A stretch of 64,000 nt of DNA from CAZSDU01 sp964605775 (GTDB lineage: Bacteria > Bacteroidota > Bacteroidia > Bacteroidales > FEN-979): contig CAZSDU010000002.1 of the NCBI GenBank assembly GCA_964605775.1, positions 1 through 64,000 on the forward strand. Reading direction: 5' to 3'. This document shows positions 46,710-56,902 of the stretch, in pieces. The position numbers and the translations under genes were made by a program. The notes under the pieces were generated by a model that had not been told where the DNA came from, ran no database searches, and was given only the letters and a program-made list of their open reading frames with translations. How positions within the stretch are numbered: the first letter of the stretch is position 1; each line of letters opens with the position of its first letter.

Positions 46710-47336
46710 ATGTATATTATCTGTTCCGACCTTGAAGGGGTCTTTGTTCCCGAAGTGTGGATCAATGTGGCCGAAAAAACAGGCATCCCGGAGTTAAAGC
46801 GAACTACCCGCGATGAGCCTGACTATGATAAATTGATGCGCTACCGGCTGAAAATTCTGGACGAACATGGTTTGAAACTTCATGACATTCAGCAGGTGAT
46901 TGCCCAGATTAAGCCTCTTCCCGGAGCACTTGAATTCATTCACTGGATCAAGGAAAGAACACAATTGGTTGTTGTTTCCGATACGTTTATTCAGTTTGCC
47001 GATCCCCTGATGACACAACTTGAACGACCCACTTTGTTTTGTCATTCTCTGATCATGGATGAAAACAACAGGATTGTTGATTATAAGCTTCGTCAGCCGG
47101 ATCCGAAACGGCGCACGGTGGAGGCTTTGCAAAGCCTGAACTATAAGGTAATCGCTATGGGCGACTCTTATAATGATATTTCCATGCTCAATCAATCCGA
47201 CCAGGGAATATTATTTCGGCCTCCTCAGAAGGTTATTGATGACTATCCCCGATTTCCTGTTACCCATAATTATGAAGAGATTAAGGTGATACTTTCATCC
47301 CAAAGTGGTATTTTTGCAGAGCATATCAACCATTAA
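46710..47336 (+). CDS. thrH: Phosphoserine phosphatase / homoserine phosphotransferase ThrH
   Basis: A 208-residue HAD enzyme. The opening MYIICSDLEGVFVPEVWINV has DLEG rather than DxDGT, the mark of ThrH; VVVSDTFIQFADPL and AMGDSYNDISML are HAD motifs II and IV. In Pseudomonas ThrH moves phosphate from phosphoserine to homoserine. Located directly after thrC, it plausibly supplies O-phosphohomoserine in place of homoserine kinase. No thrB is in the window. Confidence 0.92.
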   Translation: MYIICSDLEGVFVPEVWINVAEKTGIPELKRTTRDEPDYDKLMRYRLKILDEHGLKLHDIQQVIAQIKPLPGALEFIHWIKERTQLVVVSDTFIQFADPLMTQLERPTLFCHSLIMDENNRIVDYKLRQPDPKRRTVEALQSLNYKVIAMGDSYNDISMLNQSDQGILFRPPQKVIDDYPRFPVTHNYEEIKVILSSQSGIFAEHINH

Positions 47337-47345
47337 AACAACTTT

Positions 47346-48536
47346 ATGAAAACGGATCCCTCAACAAAGATTTTTGAGCTGCTGCAATTCGGAGAATACG
47401 GAGATGTTAACCCTTCAGTCTGCGATTCGGCCACTTTCACTTTTATGCAGGCCAAAACGATGCTCGATACATTCCAGGGAGAGGCTGAAGGCTGTTTCCT
47501 GTACTCCCGCCACTGGAATCCCAGCAATAAATACCTGGCTGATGCTTTGGCCGCCATGGAAGGCACTGAATCGGCCTGGGTAACGGCTTCCGGCATGGCC
47601 GCCATAACCTGTTCCATACTGCAGATATGCAGCAGCGGAGACCATATCGTTAGCAGTATGACCACTTATGGTGGTACCTTTGCCTTCCTGTCTAACTATA
47701 TAAAAAAATTCAATATTGAAGTGTCCTTTGTCGATATTACCCGTCTCGATGAGGTGAAAAAAGCGATCCGGCCGAATACTAAGATGATCTATACCGAAAC
47801 GATGACTAACCCGCTTCTGCAGATCTCGGATCTTCCCGCCCTGGCGAAAATTTCGGAAGAAAACAATCTTAAACTCGTAGTGGACAATACTTTTACCCCT
47901 ATGGTAGTGGCTCCGGCTAAATTCGGAGCTCATGTGGTGGTTTATTCCATGACCAAATTCATCAATGGCAAGAATGATTGCGTGGCCGGCGCCATCTGTG
48001 CTTCGAAGGAATTTGTAGATGACTTGAGTAATGTCAATGATGGTACCGCCATGCTGTTGGGCCCTGCCCTTGATCCACTTCGCTCTTCCGGTATTCTGAA
48101 AAACTTGCACACCTTGCATATCCGCATGAAACAACATAGTAAAAATGCCCTTTTTCTTGCGGAAAAATTTAAGGAATACGGGCTAAAGATTAATTATCCC
48201 GGTCTTCCTGAGCATCATGGCCATGCGAAATTAAAGGAGATGATGAATCCGGAATTCGGCTTTAGCGGATTGATCGCCATTGATATGGACACTTCCGAAA
48301 GGGCTGCAAAATTGATGGAAATGATGGAAAAAGCCGGAGTAGGTTATCTGGCGGTAAGTCTTGGTTATTTCAAGACCCTTTTCAGCAACTCAGGGAAAAG
48401 CACTTCTTCGGAAGTTCCGGAAGGAATTCAACGTGAAATGGGCTTGTCGGAAGGTCTTGTCCGCTTTTCGGTAGGTCTTGACAATGATATTGAAGATAGC
48501 TGGTTGAAAATCAAATCCTGTCTTGACCAGATGTAA
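47346..48536 (+). CDS. Cys/Met-metabolism PLP enzyme (methionine gamma-lyase-like)
   Basis: A 396-residue PLP enzyme of the same family as the first gene of this operon but of ordinary length. YSRHWNPSNKYLADALAAME near 57-76, WVTASGMAAITCS near 79, and the PLP lysine in VVYSMTKFINGKNDCVAGA near 205. The block around the catalytic Tyr reads TTYGGTFAFL, where methionine gamma-lyases carry YGCTFAFL, so lyase activity is uncertain. The alpha/beta hydrolase gene follows after six bases. Confidence 0.85.
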   Translation: MKTDPSTKIFELLQFGEYGDVNPSVCDSATFTFMQAKTMLDTFQGEAEGCFLYSRHWNPSNKYLADALAAMEGTESAWVTASGMAAITCSILQICSSGDHIVSSMTTYGGTFAFLSNYIKKFNIEVSFVDITRLDEVKKAIRPNTKMIYTETMTNPLLQISDLPALAKISEENNLKLVVDNTFTPMVVAPAKFGAHVVVYSMTKFINGKNDCVAGAICASKEFVDDLSNVNDGTAMLLGPALDPLRSSGILKNLHTLHIRMKQHSKNALFLAEKFKEYGLKINYPGLPEHHGHAKLKEMMNPEFGFSGLIAIDMDTSERAAKLMEMMEKAGVGYLAVSLGYFKTLFSNSGKSTSSEVPEGIQREMGLSEGLVRFSVGLDNDIEDSWLKIKSCLDQM

Positions 48537-48542
48537 CTTCTC

Positions 48543-49478
48543 ATGCCTCTCGATCCCAAAGCCAAAGCCTTGCTGACGGCGATTGCCGTTGCGGGAGATC
48601 CCGCTATTGATAAAATTCCCTTATCCCTGGCCAGGGAACAGGTAGAGAAGGGTTATGCCAGGATGAAAATACCTTCGCAAAAGGTGCATTCGAACATTGA
48701 TATCCTTATACCCGGTCCCGCTGGAAATCTTCCGGCCCGGATATATTACCCTTCGGATAAGGAAAATTTGCCCCTCTTGCTTTTTTTTCATGGAGGGGGA
48801 TGGGTGTTTTTTCACCTTGATGCTTATGATCCCATATGCACCCATCTTTGCCAGGCTTCAGAGTGTATTGTGGTATCTGTGGATTACCGCCTTGCTCCCG
48901 AATATAAATTTCCGGCTGCTACAGACGATTGCCTTGCAGCCACAAAATGGATGGCAGCTCATGCCTGGGAATGGAAGATAGATCCTGACAGGATCATCCT
49001 TGCAGGCGACAGCGCCGGGGGTAACCTGGCAACCGTTACTGCCCTGAGAATCCGTGATGAAGGTGGCCCGGCTTTATCCGGTCAGGTGCTGATTTACCCG
49101 GTAACCGATTACACTCAACCGGAAAAGGCTTCTTATCATGAATTTTCTGAAGGTTACGGCCTGACCAGGGAAGCCATGTTCTGGTTCTGGGAAAAATATC
49201 TTGACCAGGAAGAGGATAAAACCAATCCCTATGCCATTCCTTTGCTGGCAGAAAACCTTTCCGGCCTTCCACCGGCCTTGATCATTGTTACCGGGTATGA
49301 CCCCCTGAAAGATGAAGGGATTGCCTATGCCCGACGCTTGGATGAAGCCGGGGTTACGGTTAAACTATCTGTTTATGAAGACATGATTCATGGTTTCCTT
49401 AGCTACATTGGAATTCTTAAACAGGCAAAAACAGCAATTGGGGAAATATCCACCTGGATTAAAAAAACAGTGAATTAA
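48543..49478 (+). CDS. Alpha/beta hydrolase of the hormone-sensitive lipase family
   Basis: A 311-residue esterase. Oxyanion-hole HGGG in FFHGGGWVFF near 80-88, nucleophile Ser in LAGDSAGGNLA near 155-165, acid in TGYDPLKDEG near 262, and catalytic His in DMIHGFLS near 290. No signal peptide, so cytoplasmic. Substrate unknown; last gene of the threonine/methionine-related operon, where it might hydrolyse an acyl-homoserine or simply be co-transcribed. Confidence 0.88.
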   Translation: MPLDPKAKALLTAIAVAGDPAIDKIPLSLAREQVEKGYARMKIPSQKVHSNIDILIPGPAGNLPARIYYPSDKENLPLLLFFHGGGWVFFHLDAYDPICTHLCQASECIVVSVDYRLAPEYKFPAATDDCLAATKWMAAHAWEWKIDPDRIILAGDSAGGNLATVTALRIRDEGGPALSGQVLIYPVTDYTQPEKASYHEFSEGYGLTREAMFWFWEKYLDQEEDKTNPYAIPLLAENLSGLPPALIIVTGYDPLKDEGIAYARRLDEAGVTVKLSVYEDMIHGFLSYIGILKQAKTAIGEISTWIKKTVN

Positions 49479-49508
49479 ACAAATTCAATTCAACTCACCA
49501 ACTTAATA

Positions 49509-52367
49509 TCAAGCTGTACAAGTCAGATTCCTGTCTCCAAAAGCATCATCTATTCTTGTAACTGTTGGCCAGTATTTATCTTCTGCTGACCAGGGCATGG
49601 GAAAAGCAGCTTTCTGTCTTGAATAGGGAAGTTCCCAGGTATCGGCGGAGATCATTTGTACCGTATGCGGGGCTTTCATGATGACATTGACCAGCTTATC
49701 CGCTTTCCCTGAAACAATTTCATCAATTTCTCCTTTAATCGATATCATTGCTTCAATGAAACGGTTCAGTTCATAAAATGGTTCGCTTTCCGTGGGTTCG
49801 ACCATCAGGGTCCCATGGACAGGAAAAGCTACGGTTGGTGCATGGAAACCATAATCCATCAGTCTTTTTGCGATATCGATTGCCCCGATCCCGGTTTGTC
49901 GCGAAATCCCGTTGCAATCCACGATCATTTCATGGGCACAACGTCCATTTTTTCCAGAATACAGAATGGGATAATAGGGTTCCAGGCACGATTTGATATA
50001 ATTGGCATTGAGAATAGCCATTTTAGTTGCTTCCGTAAGGCCTTCTCCGCCCATAAGTTTGATATAGGCATAGGAAATAGTCAGAATAAGGGCGCTTCCG
50101 TATGGTCCTGAAGCAACTGCCGTAATGCCTTGTTCACCACCTGTTTCGACTTCAACATGTTGAGGAAGGAATGGACTCAGGTGTTTGGCAACTGCAATCG
50201 GACCTTCTCCTGGCCCCCCTCCGCCATGAGGTATGGCAAAGGTTTTATGTAAATTTAAATGACATACATCGGCTCCGATAAGGCCTGGGTTAGTCAGTCC
50301 AACCTGGGCATTCATGTTGGCACCATCCATATATACCTGTCCGCCGTTTTCATGGATGATCCTGATGATCTCAAGGATTTCTTCCTCGAAAACGCCATGG
50401 GTGGAAGGATAGGTGACCATGAGGGCAGCCAGCGTATCTTTATGCTGAATTGCTTTTTCATTTAAGTCGTTTACATCAATATTCCCTTTTTCATCGCATT
50501 TCACCACGACCACCTTCATACCGCACATGGCTGCACTGGCCGGGTTGGTGCCGTGGGCTGAAGAAGGAATAATGCAAACATCCCGGTGGGGATCACCACG
50601 GCTGATATGATACTGCCGGATCACCAGCAAACCGGCATATTCTCCTGCTGCACCCGAATTCGGCATAAAAGATACTGCATCAAAACCGGTGATTGTACAC
50701 AGATCGGATTCCAGATTACGGATCATGCATTGGTAGCCTTCTGCCTGGTCTTTCGGTACAAAGGGATGAATGCCACCGAATTCAGGATAACTCAGGGCAA
50801 AAAGTTCGGAGGCGGCATTCAGTTTCATCGTGCAGGATCCCAAGGGTATCATGGAACGGTTTAGTGACAAATCCTTGATCTCCAGCTTTTTGATGTAACG
50901 CATCATGTCCGTTTCCGAATGATAACTGTTGAAAACCTTATGTTTGAGATAATCTGATTTCCGTTTCAGTGCGACAGGAATCGTCGTGATTTGCTCACAT
51001 TCTTTTGGATCGCAGATGAATTCTGAATAGGTTTTCCCGTTTGCTTTGGCCAGCATCCCGATCAGGATATTGATGTCGGCTAATTCTGTGGTTTCATCCA
51101 CACTGATGCCAATATGCTTCGAATCAACATAGCGCAGGTTCATTTTATTTTCCAAGGCTGATTTCCGGATGTTTTCAAGGGAAACATTTCCGGGTACTTC
51201 GATCAGAACAGTATCGAAAAATTGACTGTTCTCCTGACGGTATCCATATTTCACGACTTCCTGAGCTAAAACTCCCGCAAGAATGTTAATATGTCTTGCT
51301 ATCTGCCGGATTCCTTTCGGCCCATGATATACCGCGTACATTCCTGCCATCACGGCCAGAAGTACCTGAGACGTGCAGATATTCGATGTTGCTTTTTCCC
51401 TTTTAATATGTTGCTCTCTGGTTTGTAAAGCCATTCTTAAAGCACGGTTGCCATTGGCATCCACGGAGATACCGATAATACGGCCGGGTATCTGTCGTTT
51501 ATAATCCTCTTTTGCGGCAAAGAAAGCGGCATGAGGACCCCCGTATCCCATGGGGATACCAAAACGTTGACTGGAACCCAAAACAACATCGGCCCCCCAT
51601 TCACCCGGAGGGGTGAGCAAGGTCAGGCTGAGCAGGTCAGCGGCAACCGCTATCGCCGTATCGTTCTGATGTGCTTTTTCAACCCATTCCCTGTAGTCAT
51701 TAACCTGACCTTTCTGATCTGGATACTGAAGGATGGCGCCGAAAACCTTATCCTTAAATAAAAATTCAGTATGCTTTCCGAAAACAAGTTCAATGCCAAG
51801 GGGCAGGGCCCTGGTTTTGATGACATCAATGGTCTGGGGAAAGAGATCAGTCGAAACAAAGAACTGGTTGGCATTCCTTTTCACAGCATCCCTTGTTCGG
51901 CTGTTAAAAAACATAATCATGGCTTCTGCTGCAGCCGTTCCTTCATCCAGTAAGGACGCATTGGCAATCGGCAAACCGGTAAGGTCAGCAATCATGGTTT
52001 GGAAATTCAATAACGCTTCAAGACGTCCCTGGGAAATTTCAGCCTGGTAGGGTGTATAAGCCGTATACCAGCCCGGATTTTCCAAAATATTCCGAAGAAT
52101 AACACCGGGGGTGATGGTATTGTAATAACCCATCCCGATAAAGGTTTTATAAAGTTTATTTCTGGAACCAATATCTTTAATATGGTTGAGGTACTGATAC
52201 TCATTCATTCCTTTTGGGAGATCCAGTGGGGCTTTCATCCGGATACTTTGGGGAACAGTCTGATCTATTAGTTGTTCAAGAGAAGTGACTCCGGTTTTTT
52301 CAAGCATCTTTCCGATTTCATCGCCGTAGGGGCCATTGTGTCGTCTTGCAAAATTATTGGTTATCAT
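49509..52367 (-). CDS. gcvP: Glycine dehydrogenase (decarboxylating), P protein
   Basis: A 952-residue full-length P protein of the glycine cleavage system (N- and C-halves fused, not split gcvPA/gcvPB). [17 protein letters not shown] at the N-terminus, PLP lysine in [19 protein letters not shown] near 700, and [13 protein letters not shown] near the C-terminus. Transfers the aminomethyl group of glycine to H protein, with LpdA recycling the lipoyl arm. gcvT and gcvH are not nearby. The leader of about 30 bases is too short for a glycine riboswitch. Confidence 0.97.
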   Translation of the reverse strand: MITNNFARRHNGPYGDEIGKMLEKTGVTSLEQLIDQTVPQSIRMKAPLDLPKGMNEYQYLNHIKDIGSRNKLYKTFIGMGYYNTITPGVILRNILENPGWYTAYTPYQAEISQGRLEALLNFQTMIADLTGLPIANASLLDEGTAAAEAMIMFFNSRTRDAVKRNANQFFVSTDLFPQTIDVIKTRALPLGIELVFGKHTEFLFKDKVFGAILQYPDQKGQVNDYREWVEKAHQNDTAIAVAADLLSLTLLTPPGEWGADVVLGSSQRFGIPMGYGGPHAAFFAAKEDYKRQIPGRIIGISVDANGNRALRMALQTREQHIKREKATSNICTSQVLLAVMAGMYAVYHGPKGIRQIARHINILAGVLAQEVVKYGYRQENSQFFDTVLIEVPGNVSLENIRKSALENKMNLRYVDSKHIGISVDETTELADINILIGMLAKANGKTYSEFICDPKECEQITTIPVALKRKSDYLKHKVFNSYHSETDMMRYIKKLEIKDLSLNRSMIPLGSCTMKLNAASELFALSYPEFGGIHPFVPKDQAEGYQCMIRNLESDLCTITGFDAVSFMPNSGAAGEYAGLLVIRQYHISRGDPHRDVCIIPSSAHGTNPASAAMCGMKVVVVKCDEKGNIDVNDLNEKAIQHKDTLAALMVTYPSTHGVFEEEILEIIRIIHENGGQVYMDGANMNAQVGLTNPGLIGADVCHLNLHKTFAIPHGGGGPGEGPIAVAKHLSPFLPQHVEVETGGEQGITAVASGPYGSALILTISYAYIKLMGGEGLTEATKMAILNANYIKSCLEPYYPILYSGKNGRCAHEMIVDCNGISRQTGIGAIDIAKRLMDYGFHAPTVAFPVHGTLMVEPTESEPFYELNRFIEAMISIKGEIDEIVSGKADKLVNVIMKAPHTVQMISADTWELPYSRQKAAFPMPWSAEDKYWPTVTRIDDAFGDRNLTCTA

Positions 52368-52402
52368 GTGAATTAGATTTTTCAGGAATTTTTATGGAGC
52401 CA

Positions 52403-52410
52403 CAAAAGTA
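52403..52410 (-). promoter_or_regulatory. gcvP promoter -7 element (TACTTTTG)
   Basis: Plus strand CAAAAGTA, an exact TAnnTTTG on the minus strand, 35 bases before the gcvP ATG. Confidence 0.6.
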
Positions 52411-52430
52411 TCAAGTTTAAAGAAGAAAAC

Positions 52431-52464
52431 AAAAAAAAAGCCTCCCGATTCAGAAGGCTTTTTT
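52431..52464 (-). terminator. Terminator after hppA
   Basis: A-run, GCCTCC and AGAAGGC stem, then T-run. On the minus strand AAAAGCCTTC and GGGAGGCTTTT pair with one G-U, followed by eight or more T. It lies 25 bases after the hppA stop and may act in both directions. Confidence 0.75.
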
Positions 52465-52489
52465 ATCCTGATGCAGACCATCAGGTTGA

Positions 52490-54904
52490 TCAGGCTTTCT
52501 TTGTAATCCGCATCTTGTAAAATGAACGGTACACAAAATACAAAGCAATGGCGAAGAAAGCAATTCCTACATATGGTGCAACGAAAAAGAAGTTTTCAGC
52601 AATGGCAATTTCCATGGCTAGCAAACCGAAGAGGGTGGTAAATTTGATGATGGGGTTCAGGGCAACCGATGAAGTATCTTTGAATGGATCGCCTACGGTG
52701 TCACCCACTATGGAAGCATCATGTAAGGCCGTACCTTTTTCCTTCAGGTCAACCTCGACAACTTTCTTGGCATTGTCCCATGCTCCTCCTGCATTGGCCA
52801 TGAAAAGCGCCTGAAATAGCCCGAAGAAAGCAATGGAAATCAGGTAAGCCACAAAGAAAGAGGCGGCCGCAAACCTGACAGACGGAAGCTCTGAAGTAAT
52901 ATCTCGATAACCGGAAAGGAAAGCAATGCCTATGGCAAAAGAGAAAATGGCAATGAATATGTTAAACATTCCGGTTTGCGCATATTGGGTACAAATTTTC
53001 ACCACTTCCTTGGAAGTTTCCACAGAAGCTTTTCGGTCAGCATGCTCATCCAGGCGGATATTTTTCTTGATGTATTCCACAGCCCGGTAAGCTCCCGTGG
53101 TTACAGCCTGGATGGAAGCTCCGGTGAACCAGTAGATCACGGCGCCGCCCATCAGGAATCCCAGAATGGTATACGGGTTAAGGATATTGAGAATTGCTTC
53201 GGGTTCGATGTGGAATTGCTTTTTAATGACCAGGATCAGGGAGAAGATCATGGTGGTGGCTCCCACCACCGCCGTTCCGATCAAGACGGGTTTGGCCGTG
53301 GCTTTAAAAGTGTTTCCTGCCCCATCGTTGGCTTCCAGGTAATGTTTGGCCTTCTCAAAATCCGGTTTGAATCCGAAATCTTTTTCAATATCCTGAATGG
53401 CTTTTTCCTTATCCTCTTCAATCAGGGAGAGCTCATAAATCGATTGGGCATTATCGGTCACCGGACCATAACTGTCTACCGCTATCGTCACCGGCCCCAT
53501 ACCCAGGAATCCGAATGCCACCAGGCCGAAAGCAAAAATTGCAGGATAGATCATGAATTCATGAAGTCCATAGGTGCTTGTGATATATGCTAAAAACATA
53601 AGGACCAGAAAGACCATTCCCTGCCAGAAAGCGCTGAAATTTCCAGCCACAAGCCCTGAAAGAATGTTCAGTGAAGCGCCCCCTTCCCGGGAAGCTGTTA
53701 CCACTTCATTGACATGCCTGGATTTGGGACTTGTGAATATTTTTGTGAATTCAGGAATCAGGGCTGCGCCTAATGTGCCGCAACTGATGATGATCGAGAG
53801 GGTGATCCAGAGGTTATGGGCAAGGTCGCCAATCATCACATAACTGGCAGCAAAAGTGACAATAATCGACAGAATGGAAGTGATCCATACCAGGTTGGTC
53901 AGGGGACGCTCAAAATCAAGGTCGTCTTTATTCCCGAACAAGGCTTTTGAAAAAGCTTTATTCAGATAAAAGGCAACGATGGAAGTGATAACCATCAGGA
54001 TGCGCATAACGAATATCCAGGTGAGTAGTTGTGCTTGATTTTCAACGGTTCCGACTGCAAGAACAATAAACGCGATTAAGGCTACTCCGGTTACCCCGTA
54101 GGTCTCAAACCCATCGGCCGTCGGTCCTACGCTGTCGCCTGCATTATCGCCCGTACAATCCGCGATAACCCCTGGATTTCGGGGATCATCTTCTTTGATT
54201 TTAAACACGACTTTCATCAGATCAGAACCAATATCTGCAATCTTGGTGAAGATTCCTCCGGCAATACGTAAGGCAGCAGCACCAAGCGATTCGCCAATGG
54301 CAAAGCCGATAAAACTGGCGCCTGCAAATTCCCTGGGAACAAATAACAGAATGATCAACATCATGATCAGTTCCACACAAATCAGCATTACCCCAATACT
54401 CATCCCGGCATCCAGTGGAATGTTCAATAATTTGATGGGTTTCCGTTCCAGAGAGGCAAAGGCCATACGGCTGTTGGCTAAAGTGTTCATACGAATCCCA
54501 AACCAGGCAACACTATAGGAACCTAAAATGCCGATTACAGTCCAGCCCAGAATTAACAGGACTCCTCCGAAAGGCATTGCCTGTAAAAAACCGAAATAAA
54601 AAGCAATACACAAGCCAATAATGAGAAAAAGAATGACCAGGAATTTCCCTTGCTGAATGAGATAAGTCTTACAGGTTTCAAAAATAATTTTGGAAACATC
54701 CAGCATGGATTGATGTGCCCTCAGTTTTCTTACTTTCTGAAATTGATAAAGCCCGAAAAGAAGACCAAGAAAACAGACCAGAAAGCCAAACAACAAGAGG
54801 TTGTTTTGACTGGAAGTCAGATCGGGAATGGCCAGATCAGCCTCACTCGCAAAAGTTAAGAATGGCATGAGAAGAGCCATCATCAAGGTGTTAATTTTTT
54901 TCAT
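52490..54904 (-). CDS. hppA: Membrane-bound proton/sodium-translocating pyrophosphatase
   Basis: An 804-residue inner-membrane pump of about 16 helices driven by PPi hydrolysis. Substrate-site blocks: IADIGSDLMKVVFKIKEDDPRN region (acidic DDPRNPGVIADCTGDNAGD), VDSYGPVTDNAQ, and HDASIVGDTVGDPFKDTS. The residue that separates K+-dependent (Ala) from K+-independent (Lys) pumps is Lys534 in GNTFKAT. The loop between VTDNAQ and GNTF is some 15-20 residues longer than in plant and archaeal pumps. The frame opens at 54964, but the promoter element at 54935-54942 supports ATG 54904. Followed by a terminator, hence a single-gene unit. Confidence 0.95.
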   Translation of the reverse strand: MKKINTLMMALLMPFLTFASEADLAIPDLTSSQNNLLLFGFLVCFLGLLFGLYQFQKVRKLRAHQSMLDVSKIIFETCKTYLIQQGKFLVILFLIIGLCIAFYFGFLQAMPFGGVLLILGWTVIGILGSYSVAWFGIRMNTLANSRMAFASLERKPIKLLNIPLDAGMSIGVMLICVELIMMLIILLFVPREFAGASFIGFAIGESLGAAALRIAGGIFTKIADIGSDLMKVVFKIKEDDPRNPGVIADCTGDNAGDSVGPTADGFETYGVTGVALIAFIVLAVGTVENQAQLLTWIFVMRILMVITSIVAFYLNKAFSKALFGNKDDLDFERPLTNLVWITSILSIIVTFAASYVMIGDLAHNLWITLSIIISCGTLGAALIPEFTKIFTSPKSRHVNEVVTASREGGASLNILSGLVAGNFSAFWQGMVFLVLMFLAYITSTYGLHEFMIYPAIFAFGLVAFGFLGMGPVTIAVDSYGPVTDNAQSIYELSLIEEDKEKAIQDIEKDFGFKPDFEKAKHYLEANDGAGNTFKATAKPVLIGTAVVGATTMIFSLILVIKKQFHIEPEAILNILNPYTILGFLMGGAVIYWFTGASIQAVTTGAYRAVEYIKKNIRLDEHADRKASVETSKEVVKICTQYAQTGMFNIFIAIFSFAIGIAFLSGYRDITSELPSVRFAAASFFVAYLISIAFFGLFQALFMANAGGAWDNAKKVVEVDLKEKGTALHDASIVGDTVGDPFKDTSSVALNPIIKFTTLFGLLAMEIAIAENFFFVAPYVGIAFFAIALYFVYRSFYKMRITKKA

Positions 54905-54934
54905 ATGAACGTATTTAGTTATTTTGACTTTGTA

Positions 54935-54942
54935 CAAATGTA
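54935..54942 (-). promoter_or_regulatory. hppA promoter -7 element (TACATTTG)
   Basis: Plus strand CAAATGTA, an exact TAnnTTTG on the minus strand, 30 bases before ATG 54904. It rules out the upstream in-frame start. Confidence 0.6.
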
Positions 54943-55007
54943 AAAAGTATTTTTCAAAATCCAAGGGTTTTTTTCCACAGTCATCAGGCTGGTATTAAAA
55001 AATCATT

Positions 55008-55015
55008 TAGGTTTG
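55008..55015 (+). promoter_or_regulatory. Nucleotide-related operon promoter -7 element TAGGTTTG
   Basis: Exact TAnnTTTG 23 bases before the ATG at 55039. Likely drives the five-gene run to 59028. Confidence 0.55.
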
Positions 55016-55038
55016 TATGCAGTAATTCTGGATCAAAG

Positions 55039-55620
55039 ATGGAGAAAATCCGGCTTGACATCATCGGTATGTCATACAGTCAGTCGCAAAACGGGGCTTA
55101 TGCCCTCATCCTTGCTGAACATGAAGGTAACCGGCGTTTGCCAATCATCATTGGCGGGTTTGAGGCTCAGGCCATTGCCATTGAAATTGAAAAAATCAAG
55201 ACCCCAAGGCCACTGACCCATGATTTATTTAAAACTTTTGCGGATTCATTTAAGATAGAAGTCAAAGAAGTCGTGATCAATAAATTTGTCGAAGGGATTT
55301 TTTATGCCATGCTGGTTTGTTCCGATGGAGTTACGGTAACAGAAGTTGATTCGCGTACTTCCGATGCCATCGCCATTGCCTTACGGTTTCATTGCCCCAT
55401 TTATACCTATGAAAACATCATGGTATCGGCTGGCATTCAGATCGAAGATGATCAGGATGAAAAAAACGCTTCGGTCAGTAATGAAAATTCGGTTTCGAAT
55501 CAAACGGAGTACAACTCCTATGCCATTCCCGAGTTGAAAGAAATGCTTCAGTCGGCAATTGAAAACGAGGAATATGAGAAAGCTTCCCAGATAAGGGATG
55601 AAATCAATAAACGTAAATAA
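55039..55620 (+). CDS. Bifunctional nuclease-domain protein with UVR motif
   Basis: A 193-residue protein with an N-terminal bifunctional nuclease (DUF151) domain: LPIIIGGFEAQAIAIEIE near 35-52, TEVDSRTSDAIAIALRF near 100-117. The C-terminal ELKEMLQSAIENEEYEKASQ is a UVR motif like that of UvrB/UvrC, which binds partner repair proteins. An acidic linker (about 135-160) separates them. Enzymatic role in bacteria is not settled. First gene of the run with a nucleoside permease, thyA and folA. Confidence 0.9.
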   Translation: MEKIRLDIIGMSYSQSQNGAYALILAEHEGNRRLPIIIGGFEAQAIAIEIEKIKTPRPLTHDLFKTFADSFKIEVKEVVINKFVEGIFYAMLVCSDGVTVTEVDSRTSDAIAIALRFHCPIYTYENIMVSAGIQIEDDQDEKNASVSNENSVSNQTEYNSYAIPELKEMLQSAIENEEYEKASQIRDEINKRK

Positions 55621-55630
55621 AAAAGCAGAC

Positions 55631-56884
55631 ATGGAATTAAAACTTCGGCTTGTTATCATGAACTTTTTACAGTTCTTTATCTGGGGCTCCTGGCTGCTGA
55701 CCATTGGCAAATACTGTGACAATACCATGCAATGGTCTTATACCGAATTCGGCGCTATCTTTTCAACCATGGGTATTTCTTCCCTCCTTATGCCTGCGAT
55801 CGCCGGTATTATTGCCGACCGTTGGATCAATGCGGAAAAACTATACGGAATATTTCATATTATCGCTGCCCTCATCCTCTTCATGGTTCCTTTTATTGAT
55901 GATCCCGTTACCATGTTCTGGGTGATGTTGCTGAACATGGTTTTTTATATGCCCACCATTTCTCTTTCAATTACAGTGGCCTATACAAGCCTCAAGGGAA
56001 GAAATATGGATATCGTCAAAGATTACCCGCCGATACGGGTTTGGGGAACCATTGGTTTTATCGCCGCGCTTTGGACAGTCAGTTTGACCGGATTGGGAGC
56101 CCTGGCTGGACAATTTTACGTAGCCTCAGCGGCCTCTCTTTTCCTGGGTATTTATGCCATGACCTTGCCCAAATGTCCTCCGCTCGGAAAAGGTCATAAA
56201 AGTTCAGTGATAGAATCCCTTGGCCTCAATGCTTTTTCCCTTTTTAAAAATTCAAAAATGGCCATATTCTTCATCTTTGCTATGTTCTTAGGGGCTTCAC
56301 TTCAACTGACCAACGCCTATGGCGCTAATTTTCTTGATGATTTTGCCAAACTGGATATTTATAAAAACCTGGTAGCAGTAAAATATCCAGAAATCATCAT
56401 GTCTATTTCCCAGATATCGGAAACCCTTTTTATTCTGACCATTCCCTTCTTCATGAAACGTTTCGGGATCAAGAAAGTGATGCTTTTAAGCATGATTGCC
56501 TGGGTGCTGAGATTTGGTCTGTTCTCTTTTGGCAATCCTGCAGAAGGACTCTGGATGATTATTCTTTCCTGCATCATTTATGGGATGGCTTTCGACTTTT
56601 TCAATATCTCCGGCTCTCTGTTCGTTGAATCCCAGAGCAAACCGGAAATAAAGGCCAGCTCACAGGGTTTGTTTATGATGATGACCAATGGTTTCGGGGC
56701 TATTTTCGGAAGTATGCTCAGCGGAATCGTGATTGATCGTTTCTTCAGGCATAACGGTGATAGTGACTGGAGTGGGATATGGATGAGTTTCACCATCTAT
56801 TCCCTGATCATCACCTTGATGTTTGCCCTGTTCTTTAAACACAAACACAATCCCGGGGACTTTTCGTCAAAACAGATGCATTAA
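55631..56884 (+). CDS. Nucleoside permease (NupG-type MFS)
   Basis: A 417-residue inner-membrane transporter with about 12 helices. LRLVIMNFLQFFIWGSWLLT at the N-terminus, and the block SLLMPAIAGIIADRWI near 50-65, are typical of nucleoside:H+ symporters; DVVK-like loop is present as NMDIVKDYPPIRVWGTIGF. The open frame starts at 55598 within the preceding gene, but ATG 55631 directly precedes the conserved start. Would import nucleosides for salvage; thyA lies 18 bases downstream. Confidence 0.88.
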   Translation: MELKLRLVIMNFLQFFIWGSWLLTIGKYCDNTMQWSYTEFGAIFSTMGISSLLMPAIAGIIADRWINAEKLYGIFHIIAALILFMVPFIDDPVTMFWVMLLNMVFYMPTISLSITVAYTSLKGRNMDIVKDYPPIRVWGTIGFIAALWTVSLTGLGALAGQFYVASAASLFLGIYAMTLPKCPPLGKGHKSSVIESLGLNAFSLFKNSKMAIFFIFAMFLGASLQLTNAYGANFLDDFAKLDIYKNLVAVKYPEIIMSISQISETLFILTIPFFMKRFGIKKVMLLSMIAWVLRFGLFSFGNPAEGLWMIILSCIIYGMAFDFFNISGSLFVESQSKPEIKASSQGLFMMMTNGFGAIFGSMLSGIVIDRFFRHNGDSDWSGIWMSFTIYSLIITLMFALFFKHKHNPGDFSSKQMH

Positions 56885-56902
56885 CCTTTTTCCGCTACCA
56901 TC

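Noticed and set aside
47415..48137. 240-codon antisense frame in the methionine gamma-lyase-like gene
   Set aside because: Shadow of a strongly supported PLP enzyme, His- and Gly-rich noise.
52368..52430. Glycine riboswitch before gcvP
   Set aside because: The leader after the promoter element is only about 30 bases, too short for any known glycine riboswitch.
52976..53593. 205-codon plus-strand frame inside hppA
   Set aside because: Antisense to conserved membrane helices of the pump; no support of its own.
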